From NCBI GenBank assembly GCA_035485275.1, contig DATHOE010000035.1:1-64000 (forward strand): a DNA stretch of 64,000 bases, written 5' to 3'. This DNA is from DAIDJD01 sp035485275. GTDB taxonomy: Bacteria; Oederibacteriota; JAJYGY01; DAIDJD01. This document shows positions 52,483 through 62,136 of the stretch, one piece after another. The notes beneath the pieces are model-generated. The model made no database searches and was not told where the DNA came from. It saw only the letters and a list, made by a program, of their open reading frames with translations. The translations under genes and the position numbers were made by a program. Within the stretch, counting starts at the first letter, position 1. Each line of letters begins with the position of its first letter.

Positions 52483-55400
52483 TTGGCCTACGTCCCCCTC
52501 CACGTCCATTCCGAATATAGCCTGCTCGACGGGGCCATCCGCCTGCCCGCGCTCGCCCGCCGTTGCCGCGAGCTGGGCATGCCGGCCTGCGCCCTCACGG
52601 ACCACGGCAACCTCCACGGCGCGGTCGAATTCCACGACGCCTGCGTGGCCCAGGGGGTCCAGCCGATCCTTGGCTGCGAGCTCTACGTCGCGCCCGGCTC
52701 CCGCTTCGACCGCCAGGGGCGCCACGGCGCCTCCGACGCCGGGCACCACCTGGTGGTGCTGGCCCGCGACGCCGAAGGCTGGCGCAACCTGATGCAGTTG
52801 AGCAGCAAGGGCTACCTGGAGGGCTTCTACTACAAGCCCCGCGTGGACAAGGCCCTGCTGGCCCAGCACTCCCGAGGCCTGACCTGCCTGTCCGGCTGCC
52901 TGTCCGGCGAGATCGCCTCGCTGCTGCTGAGGGGCGAGGAAGCCCCGGCCCGCGCCGTGGCGGAGGCCTACCAGGACATCTTCGGCCGCGGCAATTTTTA
53001 CCTGGAGGTCCAGGACCACGGGCTGGCCGACCAGGCCCGGGTCAACGCCGCCCTGGCCAAGCTCTCGCGCGACATGGATGCGCCCTTGGTGGCGACGCCC
53101 GACTGCCATTACCTGGACCGCGGCGACGCCGAGGCCCACGCGGTGCTGCTGTGCATCCAGACGGCGACCAGCGTCAACGACCCCAAGCGCATGCGCTTCG
53201 ACAGCGAGGAGTTCTACCTCAAGAGCGAAGCCGAGATGCGCGCGCTGTTCTCCTGGGCGCCCCAGGCCGTGGACAACACCCTGGCCGTGGCCGCGGCCTG
53301 CTCCTTTGTCCTGCCCAAGACCGGCCTGCGGCTGCCCGCCTTCGACCTCCCCCCCGGCGCCCACGATCCCCTGGAGCACCTGCGCTCCCTCTGCCTGGGC
53401 GCCCTGCCCGGCCGCTACGGCAAGGCCGCCCAGGCCTTCGACCGCCTAGACCATGAGCTGGGGGTCATCGGGCGCCTGGGCTACGCGGGCTATTTTTTGG
53501 TGGTGGCCGATTTCGTCGCCGCCGCCCGCGCCATGGGCGTGCGCGTGGGTCCGGGCCGCGGGTCCGCGGCGGGCTCACTGGTGTCCTATCTGCTGGGGAT
53601 CACGGCCATCGACCCCCTGGCCAAGGGGCTCCTTTTCGAGCGCTTCCTCAACCCCGAGCGGGTGAGCCCCCCGGACATCGACGTGGACTTCGCCGACACC
53701 GGGCGCGAAAAAGTCATCGCCTACGTGGTCCAAAAATACGGGCGCGAGCGGGTGGCCCAGATCATCGCCTTCGGCCGCATGGCCGCGCGCGCGGCCGTGC
53801 GGGACGTGGGCCGGGCCCTCGACCACCCCTACGGCGAGGTCGACGCCCTGGCCAAGCTGGTGCCGGCCGAGCCGGACATGACCCTGGAACGGGCCTTGGA
53901 GGCCAGCCCCGAGCTGAGGGCCGCCGCGGCCGAACCGCGGACCGCGCGCCTGCTCGACACGGCCAGGGCCCTGGAGGGCCTGGCCCGCCACGCCAGCACG
54001 CACGCCGCCGGGGTGGTCATCGGCCAGGGCCCCTTGGCCGACGAGGTGCCCCTCTGCGGCGGGGGTTCCGGGGACGCGGGCGTGGTGACCCAGTTCGACA
54101 TGGCCTCCCTGGAACGCCTGGGCCTGGTGAAGATAGACTTTTTGGGCCTGCGCACCCTGTCCATCCTGGACGAGGCCTGCCGCCTGATCCTGGCCTCCGG
54201 CGGAAGGGTCCCCGACCTCGACAGGCTGCCGGACGGCGACGAGAAGGTCTTCGCCATGATGGGCCAGGGCGACAGCCACGGCGTGTTCCAGCTGGAAAGC
54301 TGGGGGATGCGCGACCTGCTCAAGCGCTTCAAGCCCCGCGGCGTCGACGACCTGGACCAGCTCATCGCGCTGTTCCGGCCCGGGCCCATGCGCATGATCG
54401 ACGAGTACGTCGGCAGGCGGGAAGGCTCGGTGCCGGTGCGCTACGACCTGCCGGCCCTGGAGCCGATCCTCAAGGACACCTACGGCGTCATCGTGTACCA
54501 GGAGCAGGTCATGCGCGTGGCCATGGAGGTGGCGGGCTTCAGCGCCGGCGCCGCCGACCTGCTGCGCCGGGCCATGGGCAAGAAAGACCCGGAATTGCTC
54601 GAGAGGCAGCGCCGCTCCTTCGTGGAGGGCTGCGCCTCCAAAGGGGTGCCCGCGGCCAAGGCCGAGCCCCTTTTCGACCTGCTGGCGCGCTTCGCAGAGT
54701 ACGGTTTCAACCGGGCCCACAGCGCGGCCTACGCCGCCCTGGCCTACCAGACCGCCTGGCTCAAGGCCCACCATCCCGGCGCCTTTTTCGCCGCGATCCT
54801 GAGCGCCGAGATGGGCAACCCGGACCGCGTGCAGGCCAGCCTGGCGGAGGCGCGCCGCGGAGGGGTCGGCGTGCTGGGCCCGGACGTGAACGCCTCCGGC
54901 GCGCGCTTCAGCCTGGAAGGGGACAGCCTGCGCTTCGGGCTGGCCGCGGTGCGGCATGTCGGCGAGGCCGCCATGGATTCCCTGGTGGCGGTGAGGGCCG
55001 CGGGGCCCTTCGCGTCCTTGCAGGACCTGCTGGAGCGCTGCGATCCGGCCTTGGCCAACGGCAAGGCCGTGGAATACCTGATCAAAGCCGGGGCCATGGA
55101 CGGGCTTTCAGGCCAGGGTATCGCCGGCCGCGCCGCCCTGCTGGAGGGCCTGCCGCACAGCGTGGAACGCGCCGCGCGGGCGCGCGCGGAACGGGAGTCG
55201 GGCCAGGGCAGCCTCTTCGGCGACGAAAGCCTGACCGTGGAGCCGGAGGCCCAGGCCGGGCCCGCGGCCGCGCCGTGGGAGGACGCCCAGCGCCTGGCCC
55301 ACGAGAAGGAGGCCCTGGGCTTCTACCTGAGCGGCCATCCCCTGGACCCCTGGCTGGGCGCCCTGAAGGCGCTTCGCTGCGCCCCGCTTTCCTCCCTGGC

Positions 55401-55884
55401 CGAGGGCAAGGACGGCTCCGCGGTCATCGCGGGGGGGCTGGTGTCGGCGGTGAAGCAGCAGACCACCAAACGCGGGGAAGCCATGGCCCGCTTGACGCTG
55501 GAGGATCTCGGCGGCTCCTGCGAGGTGATCCTGTGGCCGCGGGTCCTGGAGGGCGCCCGGCCCCAGGCCCGCAAGGACGCCCGGGTGCTGGTGCGCGGGC
55601 GCCTGGACATGAGCGGCGACGAGGCGAAAATCTCCGCGGAGGAGCTTTTGTCCCTGGACGAGGCCCTGGCCAGGGCCGGGGAACTGCACGTGCGTTTGCG
55701 CCCTGGCCAGGGCGGGGCCGAAGCCCTGCTGGCCTGGGCCAAGGCCCGGCCCGGCGCGGCGGCGCTGAGCTTGCACCTGGTCGACGGGCAGCGCAAAGTG
55801 GTGCAGAGGGCGGGCTTGAAGGTGGCCGTGGATCCGGAGGGTTTGCGGGCATTGGAGGATCTGGGCCTGGAGGCCTGGCTGTGA
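52483..55884 (+). CDS. dnaE: DNA polymerase III alpha subunit, DnaE type
   Basis: Replicative or repair polymerase, 1,133 residues, starting at TTG. PHP domain with H7-V-H9-S-E-Y-S-L-L-D-G, L-T-D-H-G-N-L and a later T-P-D-C-H-Y; palm with G-R-G-S-A-A-G-S, P-D-I-D-V-D-F (D398, D400) and V-K-I-D-F-L-G; fingers; an HhH motif; and an OB fold (V-I-A-G-G-L-V-S-A-V-K) near residue 990. It lacks any exonuclease, as is normal for DnaE. Its presence beside a PolC gene means the organism has two C-family polymerases; which one replicates the chromosome is unknown. Confidence 0.96.
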   Translation: MAYVPLHVHSEYSLLDGAIRLPALARRCRELGMPACALTDHGNLHGAVEFHDACVAQGVQPILGCELYVAPGSRFDRQGRHGASDAGHHLVVLARDAEGWRNLMQLSSKGYLEGFYYKPRVDKALLAQHSRGLTCLSGCLSGEIASLLLRGEEAPARAVAEAYQDIFGRGNFYLEVQDHGLADQARVNAALAKLSRDMDAPLVATPDCHYLDRGDAEAHAVLLCIQTATSVNDPKRMRFDSEEFYLKSEAEMRALFSWAPQAVDNTLAVAAACSFVLPKTGLRLPAFDLPPGAHDPLEHLRSLCLGALPGRYGKAAQAFDRLDHELGVIGRLGYAGYFLVVADFVAAARAMGVRVGPGRGSAAGSLVSYLLGITAIDPLAKGLLFERFLNPERVSPPDIDVDFADTGREKVIAYVVQKYGRERVAQIIAFGRMAARAAVRDVGRALDHPYGEVDALAKLVPAEPDMTLERALEASPELRAAAAEPRTARLLDTARALEGLARHASTHAAGVVIGQGPLADEVPLCGGGSGDAGVVTQFDMASLERLGLVKIDFLGLRTLSILDEACRLILASGGRVPDLDRLPDGDEKVFAMMGQGDSHGVFQLESWGMRDLLKRFKPRGVDDLDQLIALFRPGPMRMIDEYVGRREGSVPVRYDLPALEPILKDTYGVIVYQEQVMRVAMEVAGFSAGAADLLRRAMGKKDPELLERQRRSFVEGCASKGVPAAKAEPLFDLLARFAEYGFNRAHSAAYAALAYQTAWLKAHHPGAFFAAILSAEMGNPDRVQASLAEARRGGVGVLGPDVNASGARFSLEGDSLRFGLAAVRHVGEAAMDSLVAVRAAGPFASLQDLLERCDPALANGKAVEYLIKAGAMDGLSGQGIAGRAALLEGLPHSVERAARARAERESGQGSLFGDESLTVEPEAQAGPAAAPWEDAQRLAHEKEALGFYLSGHPLDPWLGALKALRCAPLSSLAEGKDGSAVIAGGLVSAVKQQTTKRGEAMARLTLEDLGGSCEVILWPRVLEGARPQARKDARVLVRGRLDMSGDEAKISAEELLSLDEALARAGELHVRLRPGQGGAEALLAWAKARPGAAALSLHLVDGQRKVVQRAGLKVAVDPEGLRALEDLGLEAWL

Positions 55885-55909
55885 GATTCCTTTGGACAAG
55901 GGAGGCGCC

Positions 55910-56173
55910 ATGATGACCGTTCTGTTTTGGATCGCGTTGGTGCTCGCGACGTTCCTCTTCCTGCTGGCTTTCGTCGGCGTTCTCGGGGTGCTCACCATGA
56001 TGGCCTTCTATCTGGCCGGTTTGGTCGTCCTGGTCCTGGATATCTGGGCCATCGTTGAAATCCTGCGGTCCCGCGACGAGGGCGTGAAAAAGGCCATCTG
56101 GATCCTGATGATCTTTTTCCTGCCGGTGCTGGGCCTGGCGCTCTGGTATTTCCTTGGCCGCAAAAAATCCTGA
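55910..56173 (+). CDS. Small membrane protein with PLDc_N-like domain
   Basis: 87 residues with three hydrophobic segments, including I-W-A-I-V-E-I-L-R-S-R-D and I-L-M-I-F-F-L-P-V-L-G-L-A-L-W-Y-F-L-G-R, the pattern of the phospholipase-D N-terminal domain found alone in many small proteins. GGAGG at 55901-55905 precedes ATGATG (55910 and 55913); either ATG may be used. The function of stand-alone PLDc_N proteins is unknown. Confidence 0.8.
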   Translation: MMTVLFWIALVLATFLFLLAFVGVLGVLTMMAFYLAGLVVLVLDIWAIVEILRSRDEGVKKAIWILMIFFLPVLGLALWYFLGRKKS

Positions 56174-56177
56174 ACAC

Positions 56178-56717
56178 ATGAGCTATCTGGCGCTTTTGCG
56201 CGGCATCAACGTGGGGGGCAAGCACAGCCTGCCCATGCAGGACCTGGCGGCGATGCTGGAAAGCCTCGGCTGCGCGCAGGTGCGCACCTACATCCAGAGC
56301 GGCAACGCGGTGTTTGAGGCGTCCGAGCCGGCCGCGGCCAAACTGCCCGCGGCCCTGCAGGCCGCCATCCTGAAGAAGGCCGGCTTTGAGGCGCCGGTGG
56401 TCCTTCGCAGCTGCGCGCAGATGGCCGCCGTGCTCAAGGCGAACCCGTTCTTGGCGAAGGGCGCGGATCCCGGGCATCTCCACGTCGGGTTCATGGCGGA
56501 CAAGCCGTCGGCCGCGGCCCTCAAGGCCCTGGATCCCGGGCGCTCCCCCGGCGACGCCTTCGCGGTGTCCGGCTGGGAGATCTACCTGCACTTCCCCAAG
56601 GGCAGCGCCCGCACAAAGCTCACCAACGCCTACTTCGACTCCGCGCTCAAGACCGTCTGCACCATGCGCAATTGGCGCACGGTCCAGGCGCTCGCGGCCA
56701 TGGCCTCCGGGGCATGA
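56178..56717 (+). CDS. DUF1697 family protein
   Basis: 179 residues. Family hallmarks: Y-L-A-L-L-R-G-I-N-V-G-G-K at the N-terminus, V-R-T-Y-I-Q-S-G-N-A-V-F-E near residue 40 and T-K-L-T-N-A-Y-F-D near 150. Function is not known for the family. An ATG at 56154 overlaps the upstream gene; I chose 56178 because the family starts directly before the Y-L-A-L-L-R strand. Its stop overlaps the next start by 4 bp. Confidence 0.9.
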   Translation: MSYLALLRGINVGGKHSLPMQDLAAMLESLGCAQVRTYIQSGNAVFEASEPAAAKLPAALQAAILKKAGFEAPVVLRSCAQMAAVLKANPFLAKGADPGHLHVGFMADKPSAAALKALDPGRSPGDAFAVSGWEIYLHFPKGSARTKLTNAYFDSALKTVCTMRNWRTVQALAAMASGA

Positions 56718-57316
56718 GCCCCGTGGCGAAAGGGAAAACCCCGGCGCCGGACGGCGGGGCCGTCGTCCCCTTCCCCGCGGCGAAGGCCTGGGCCGCATGG
56801 CTGAAAAGGAACCACGCCGGGTCCCAGGGGATCTGGATACGCTTCTTCAAAAAAGGCAGCGGCGTCGCGAGCATCAGCTACGCCGAGGCCCTGGACGAGG
56901 CGCTGTGCTGGGGCTGGATCGACGGACAGGTCCGCTCCCTGGACGCGCTGTCCTGGATCCACCGCTTCAGCCCGCGCCGCGCGCGCAGCACCTGGTCCAA
57001 ACTCAACCGGGGGCACGTGGCCCGGCTGATCAGGGAAGGGCGCATGCAAGCGGCGGGCCGGGCCCAGGTGGACGCGGCCAAGGCCGACGGGCGCTGGGAC
57101 CTGGCCTATGAATCCCCGTCCGCCCATACCATCCCCGAGGATCTCCGCCGGGCCCTGGCCAAGGACAAAAAGGCCGGGGCTTTTTTCCTGACCCTGAACC
57201 GGGCCAACCTTTATGCCATCAGCTACCGCCTGCAGACGGCCAAGAAGCCTGGGACCCGGGCCCGCCGTTTCGAGGTGATCCTGGACATGCTGCGGCAGGG
57301 CAAGAAGTTCCACTAG
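56714..57316 (+). CDS. YdeI/OmpD-associated family protein
   Basis: 200 residues. The typical features are W-I-R-F-F-K-K-G-S-G near residue 42, A-L-D-E-A-L-C-W-G-W-I-D-G-Q-V near 60 and R-F-S-P-R-R-A-R-S-T-W-S-K near 85, as in proteins annotated YdeI or 'OmpD-associated / bacteriocin protection'. The biochemical role is unclear. It overlaps the DUF1697 gene (ATGA), and the two families frequently travel together. Confidence 0.88.
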   Translation: MSPVAKGKTPAPDGGAVVPFPAAKAWAAWLKRNHAGSQGIWIRFFKKGSGVASISYAEALDEALCWGWIDGQVRSLDALSWIHRFSPRRARSTWSKLNRGHVARLIREGRMQAAGRAQVDAAKADGRWDLAYESPSAHTIPEDLRRALAKDKKAGAFFLTLNRANLYAISYRLQTAKKPGTRARRFEVILDMLRQGKKFH

Positions 57317-57344
57317 CGACCGCGTTCCAGCTTCGAGGCCGTCC

Positions 57345-57911
57345 GTGAATCCCTACGCGCAAAGCGTCCGCTTCATCTGCCTGCTGTGGTGCGTCGTCTG
57401 GCTGGCCGCCGCCTTCAGCGCGAAAAAAACCGTCCGCCGCGAGAGCATCCCGTCCTTCGTGGCCCAGAGGATTTTCCTCATCCCGGGCTATTTCCTGCTC
57501 TTCTCGCCCTATTCGGCTTTCGGGCTGGGCGCGCCCTGGGTGCCGTCCGGGGCCCTCATCCAGGGGGGCGGGGTCGCGCTGTGCCTGCTGGGGCTCCTGT
57601 ACAGCGTCTGGGCGCGGGCGGCCTTGGGCAGGAACTGGAGCGGCACGGTGACGCTGAAGGAGGACCACCAGCTCATCCAAAGCGGCCCCTACGCCTACAG
57701 CCGGCACCCGATCTACACGGGGATCCTGTGCGCGTCCTTCGGCGTGGCCCTGGAGGAGGGCCGGCGCGGGGCCCTGCTCGGCTTCGTGCTGGCGGCCATT
57801 TCCTTCCACCTGAAGATGGCCACGGAGGAGGCTTTCATGCGGGAGCAATTCGGTCCGGACTATGGGGCCTATGCGGCCAAGGTGAAGAAACTCATTCCGT
57901 TCGTGTATTGA
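57345..57911 (+). CDS. Isoprenylcysteine carboxyl methyltransferase-family membrane protein
   Basis: 188 residues with four to five membrane helices. The ICMT/PEMT-type C-terminal signature is present: G-P-Y-A-Y-S-R-H-P-I-Y-T-G near residue 117 and E-E-A-F-M-R-E-Q-F-G-P-D-Y near 163. S-adenosylmethionine-dependent methylation of an unknown lipid or prenyl substrate is the family inference. GTG start at 57345. It converges with the O-antigen ligase gene after a 14-bp gap. Confidence 0.88.
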   Translation: MNPYAQSVRFICLLWCVVWLAAAFSAKKTVRRESIPSFVAQRIFLIPGYFLLFSPYSAFGLGAPWVPSGALIQGGGVALCLLGLLYSVWARAALGRNWSGTVTLKEDHQLIQSGPYAYSRHPIYTGILCASFGVALEEGRRGALLGFVLAAISFHLKMATEEAFMREQFGPDYGAYAAKVKKLIPFVY

Positions 57912-57925
57912 TGGCCTTTCCGGGC

Positions 57926-60544
57926 CTATAAACGGTTTTCCTTGATGAAATTTTTGGCCGCATCGAGCCCGGGGTCCAAGGCCAGGGCCTTGTGGGCCCA
58001 TAGCCCGGCCTCGGCGCGGCGCCCGGCCTGCAGGTAGAAAACGCCCAGCGAAAGGGCGTAGGACGCGTTGGTGGGGTCGAGGGCCACGGCCCGGGCGGTC
58101 CAGTCCAGCTCCGCGGCCTGGGCCGCGGCCTTGGCCTGGGCGTTCCAGGCCGACAGGTTCGAGTCGCGCCACTGGAAGAAGGTGCCGGCGGCCTCCATGA
58201 GCAGGACCGGGGCCAGCTCCTTGTCCCGGGCCTCCACCGTGTCCATCAGCGCGTCGGCGTCGGCCACGTCCGCGAAGCTGGCCTGCATGCCCATCAGGTT
58301 CTCGTAGAAGAGGCGCGTGACCGGCGCCAGGGCGACGGCCTGGAGGTAATAGGCCTGGGCCTGCTCAAAGAACTGCCGGTTGCCGCCCTGGGCGGCCTGG
58401 CTCCACAGGCGCGCCAGGTTGCCGCGGTAGTAGGCGTTGCCTGGGTTGAGCTCGCAGCCGCGCGTGTAGGCGTTGTAGGCCGCCTGGAACCAGAGGGTCC
58501 GGCGCTCGGGGTCGCAGCGGCGGAAGAGCTCCTCGTAGCACAGGCCCAGGTAGACCTCGTACTTCACCTCGTCGGGGCAGAGGCGCACGGCCTCCTCCAG
58601 GTGGGCCGCGGCCAGGACCATCATCAGGGAGCCGGCGGCGCGCTGGTAGAAGGGGAGCGCGTCGTAGGTTGGGGCGGACTGGCTCAGGCGCGCCTCGGAG
58701 TCCGCGACGCTGCGGCGCCAGAGGGCGGCCTCCGCGTCCAGGTCCGGCGACAGGGGACCCCAGCTGTCCAGGCCGTTGAGCGTGAGGCTGACGGTGCCGC
58801 GCAGCTCGTCCAGCGGGGCGCTGTCCAGGGTGGGCAGGCCCTCCTGGAGCTCGTTGCCGAAGGCGTAGTCCATGTCCGCCTGCAGGGTCCGGCTGTCCAG
58901 CCAGATCCCGCCCGCGGCGAGCAGCGCCCCCAGGGCCAGGGCGGTCCCCCAGCCGAGCTTCGGGCCGCGGATGCGGGGCTCCGGCAAAGGGGAGGCGAAG
59001 AAGAGCAGGCCCAGGCAGATCCAGAACGGCGCGCTGATCGCGGACATGCCGAAGCTGACCAGGTTCTGCGCCAGGTAGGCGGCGGCCAGGGAACCCAGGC
59101 CCAGCAGGAGCACGCGTTCGGAGGGCTCGCCGTTCCCCTTCACGACGCGCCACCAGGCGATGAAGGCGGCCGCGCACAGCCACAGCCACAGCAGCAGGCC
59201 CACCGCGCCCTCGGTGGAGAGCACCTGCAGGGGCTCGCAATGCGCCATGCGCGAGGAGACGTTTTCGCCGTCGTACTTGGCGAAGCGCGAAAGGCTATAG
59301 GACGGGAAAACGGTCTTGAAGGTGTCCACCCCCGTGCCCGCGATCGGATTGGCCTTCCAAATTTTGAGCGCCGGCACCCAGATCTCCAAACGGGAGACCT
59401 CCAGTGCGCCGCCGGGATCCTTCAAGGAGGCCAGGGTCCGCTGGCGGAAGGCGGGACCCAGGCCGGTGAGGGCGGCCACCAGGGCCAGGGAAAGCAGTCC
59501 CAGGCCCGCGGCGGCGCGCAAGGCCGGGCGTCCGGGGTGGAGGAGGCTTTGCGGGCCCGCGGGGCGCAGGGCGAGCCAGCCCAGGGCCAGGACGGCCAGG
59601 CCCACCATGAGGCCCAGGAAGGCCCCCCGCGTAGCCGTGTTGGCAAGGGCCTGGAAGAACACCAGCAGGTCCGCGGCCTGGGCCAGGCAAAATGCCGTGC
59701 GCGGCCTGCCGGCGCGGCTCAGCAGCGGCGCCGCGGCCAGGGAAGCCAGCCACAGGCAGAGCACCGCCGCGCTGCTGGCGCTGGCCCCGGCGTGGGCCAC
59801 GAAGGGGTCCAGCAGGTCGGCGCGGCCCTGGAAGACATAGGTGAGGACCAGGGCTCCGGCCACCAGCCAGCGCCAGGGGGCCTCCGTGTCCGCGGGTTTT
59901 TCCCTGCGGACGGCCTCGAGGTCCATGGCCAGCTTCAGGGGGATGGCCATGGCCATCAGGCCCCCCAGGAAATTGGGGTTGCCCAGGGAGCCGAAAAAGC
60001 GGTCCGCCACCACGGTCGAAGCGGACCAGCCGACCCAGTCGCGCTGCAGGGCCTGCATCAGGGCGTAGAGGGCGGAGCCCAGCGCGGCGGCCAGCAGGGC
60101 CTTGGCCGCCGTGAAGGCCTTGTCGGGGCGGTGGATGAACTGGACCGTGAGGAAAAACAGGGCCGAATAATTCAATTGGGTCAGGCTGCCGGCGAAATTC
60201 TCGTATTCGCCGCGCCAGCTGACCGCCGGGCTCACCGAATGGACGGTGTCCACGATCAGCCACAGGCTCCAGGCCAGCACGGGCCAGTCCAGGGGCGTGC
60301 GGCGCCAGCGCAGCTCCTTGTCCGCCAGGGCCAGGGCCAGCAGGCCGCCCAGGAGCAGGCTGCTTAGGGCCCTCAGCAGGAGCTGTTTGGGGAGTTCGAA
60401 TTGGTCCTGGGTGCGGGTGCAGAATACCAGGGGCAGCGTCAAAAGGGCGGCGACCAACAGCCATTGGCCCCAAAGCATCAGGCGTCGGCGCCAAGCCGTG
60501 TCCTGGGCGTCCGCGGACAGGGACAAAGGGGTTTTCTGGGGCAA
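57926..60544 (-). CDS. O-antigen-ligase-like membrane protein with C-terminal TPRs
   Basis: 872 residues from TTG 60544. Residues 1-550 hold about 12 membrane helices with Wzy/WaaL motifs: F-G-S-L-G-N-P-N-F-L-G near 187, W-K-A-N-P-I-A-G-T-G-V-D-T-F near 405, and a periplasmic loop with A-H-C-E-P-L-Q-V-L-S-T-E-G near 440. Residues about 630-870 are TPRs (Y-N-A-Y-T-R-G-C-E-L-N-P-G-N-A-Y-Y-R-G-N-L-A; A-V-A-L-D-P-T-N-A-S-Y-A-L-S-L). It would polymerise or ligate a glycan at the periplasmic face; the substrate is unknown and no glycosyltransferase cluster is near. Confidence 0.9.
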   Translation of the reverse strand: MPQKTPLSLSADAQDTAWRRRLMLWGQWLLVAALLTLPLVFCTRTQDQFELPKQLLLRALSSLLLGGLLALALADKELRWRRTPLDWPVLAWSLWLIVDTVHSVSPAVSWRGEYENFAGSLTQLNYSALFFLTVQFIHRPDKAFTAAKALLAAALGSALYALMQALQRDWVGWSASTVVADRFFGSLGNPNFLGGLMAMAIPLKLAMDLEAVRREKPADTEAPWRWLVAGALVLTYVFQGRADLLDPFVAHAGASASSAAVLCLWLASLAAAPLLSRAGRPRTAFCLAQAADLLVFFQALANTATRGAFLGLMVGLAVLALGWLALRPAGPQSLLHPGRPALRAAAGLGLLSLALVAALTGLGPAFRQRTLASLKDPGGALEVSRLEIWVPALKIWKANPIAGTGVDTFKTVFPSYSLSRFAKYDGENVSSRMAHCEPLQVLSTEGAVGLLLWLWLCAAAFIAWWRVVKGNGEPSERVLLLGLGSLAAAYLAQNLVSFGMSAISAPFWICLGLLFFASPLPEPRIRGPKLGWGTALALGALLAAGGIWLDSRTLQADMDYAFGNELQEGLPTLDSAPLDELRGTVSLTLNGLDSWGPLSPDLDAEAALWRRSVADSEARLSQSAPTYDALPFYQRAAGSLMMVLAAAHLEEAVRLCPDEVKYEVYLGLCYEELFRRCDPERRTLWFQAAYNAYTRGCELNPGNAYYRGNLARLWSQAAQGGNRQFFEQAQAYYLQAVALAPVTRLFYENLMGMQASFADVADADALMDTVEARDKELAPVLLMEAAGTFFQWRDSNLSAWNAQAKAAAQAAELDWTARAVALDPTNASYALSLGVFYLQAGRRAEAGLWAHKALALDPGLDAAKNFIKENRL

Positions 60545-60636
60545 GGATTCCTCGTCGGTGGGGCGTCCACTTTAAACCCCGTCCCCGCTTCGGTCAACGT
60601 GGCGGCGCCGTCGCCCGGATGGTATTATCCGAGAAC

Positions 60637-62136
60637 ATGAGCCAGGCATCGCAAGCGATCTTCCAAAGCATCTCAACCCTGCTGACCCAGCGCCGGACGG
60701 CGGAGGCGCGCGCGGAGCTGGAGCGGCTGCTGGCGCTCGATCCCGAGGATCCCGAGGCGCGGTCCCAGGCCGGGGATGTCTACGCCTACACCGGCGCCCA
60801 TTCCGCCGCCTACAAGCAGTACAACCAGGCGGCCGAAACCTACAACCGCCTGGGCCGGGCCGACATGGCCCTGGCCGTGCACCACAAGATCCTGGAGCTC
60901 GACCCCGGCACCCTCGACTCGGCGGCGCAGACCCGCCTCCGCCTCCTGAGCCTGCTGGTGGCCGCGGAGGACGCCGTGGTGGCGGGCCAGTACGACAAGG
61001 CCGTGGCCAGCTACCACGCGGCCATCGGGCAGTTCCCCAACCACACCATCAGCTACCAGCGCCTGGCCAGCCTCCTGGTCCGCCTGAACCGCGTCGACGA
61101 GGCGGCGGAGCAGTACCTCGTCGTGGCCCAGGCCTTTTACGCCCACGGGGTGAAGTCCAAGGCCCGCCCCTATTTCGAACGGGTGCTCGAGCTCAAGCCC
61201 GACCAGGCCGAATCCCTGGAAGCCCTGCTGGCATGCCTGAAGTTCGAGAACAAGGAGTCCGAAGGCATCCGCTACATCAAGGCGGCGGTCCTGGCCTCGC
61301 TGCAGGCCGGCTCCGCGGAGAGGGCCGTGGCGCTCTTCAAGCGCCTCCCCTCCCCGGCGGGGGAGGAGTCCGGGCCCCTGGCGGCGGCGCTCCTGCTGCA
61401 GGCGGGCGAAAGCGAGCGGGCCGACCGCCTGGCCGCCCGCCTGGACCTGGGCAACGTCGACGTGCAGAATTTTTTCAAGGGACTCGGGCGCGCTGCGCTG
61501 GAACGCGGCGACCGGGCCACGGCATCCGTGTATGTCCGCTGGACCCAGGGCCGCACCAGCGGCCTTGCGCCCGCCCCCGCTCCCGCTCCCGCCCCCCTCC
61601 CGCCCCCCGCTCCCGTCCCGCCGCCGCCCCTCCCGGTCGCCGCGGTCCCGGCTCCCCCAGCGCCGCTGGTCGCTCCGCTTCCCTTGCCGGCCCCGGCCGC
61701 GGGCCTCGCGCCCCAAGTCAAGAAGACCGTGCCGCAGCAGGACCGCACGGTTTTGCGGACCACCGGCGAAGTGTGCCTGGCCGAGGGAATGTTCGAGGAG
61801 GCCCGGCAGATCTTCGAGCGCCTGCACCAGGCCCAGATCGAGGACGCGCCGTACTGGGAGCTTTTGAACCGGGCCCGGGCAGGATTGGGATTGTCGCCGG
61901 AAAGCCTGGCTGTTCCGCCCCCTCCCTCCCCGCCCATGCAGCCTCTGGCGCGGCCCCTGGCTTCCGGACCCGGCGCCCCTCCCTCGAGGATGCTGCAGCG
62001 TCCTCGCAGCTCCGCGGTGCCGGCCGCGCCCGCGAGCTCGGTGGCCATATCCCGGACCGCCTACGTGGTGCAATTGGGCGAACTTCCTCCCGCGGTGGCC
62101 AGCGCCGTGGACCAAGCGGACGACCTGATCGAATGA
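60637..62136 (+). CDS. Cytoplasmic TPR scaffold protein with Pro-rich linkers
   Basis: 499 residues without signal peptide. At least five TPRs in residues 1-300 (L-L-A-L-D-P-E-D-P-E-A-R; I-L-E-L-D-P-G-T-L; V-L-E-L-K-P-D-Q-A), an Ala/Pro linker (about 308-360), one more TPR-like unit (A-R-Q-I-F-E-R-L-H-Q-A-Q) and a second Pro-rich tail ending D-D-L-I-E. Such proteins are assembly platforms. It is divergent from the O-antigen ligase gene (92 bp apart) and overlaps the following gene by 4 bp. Confidence 0.8.
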   Translation: MSQASQAIFQSISTLLTQRRTAEARAELERLLALDPEDPEARSQAGDVYAYTGAHSAAYKQYNQAAETYNRLGRADMALAVHHKILELDPGTLDSAAQTRLRLLSLLVAAEDAVVAGQYDKAVASYHAAIGQFPNHTISYQRLASLLVRLNRVDEAAEQYLVVAQAFYAHGVKSKARPYFERVLELKPDQAESLEALLACLKFENKESEGIRYIKAAVLASLQAGSAERAVALFKRLPSPAGEESGPLAAALLLQAGESERADRLAARLDLGNVDVQNFFKGLGRAALERGDRATASVYVRWTQGRTSGLAPAPAPAPAPLPPPAPVPPPPLPVAAVPAPPAPLVAPLPLPAPAAGLAPQVKKTVPQQDRTVLRTTGEVCLAEGMFEEARQIFERLHQAQIEDAPYWELLNRARAGLGLSPESLAVPPPPSPPMQPLARPLASGPGAPPSRMLQRPRSSAVPAAPASSVAISRTAYVVQLGELPPAVASAVDQADDLIE

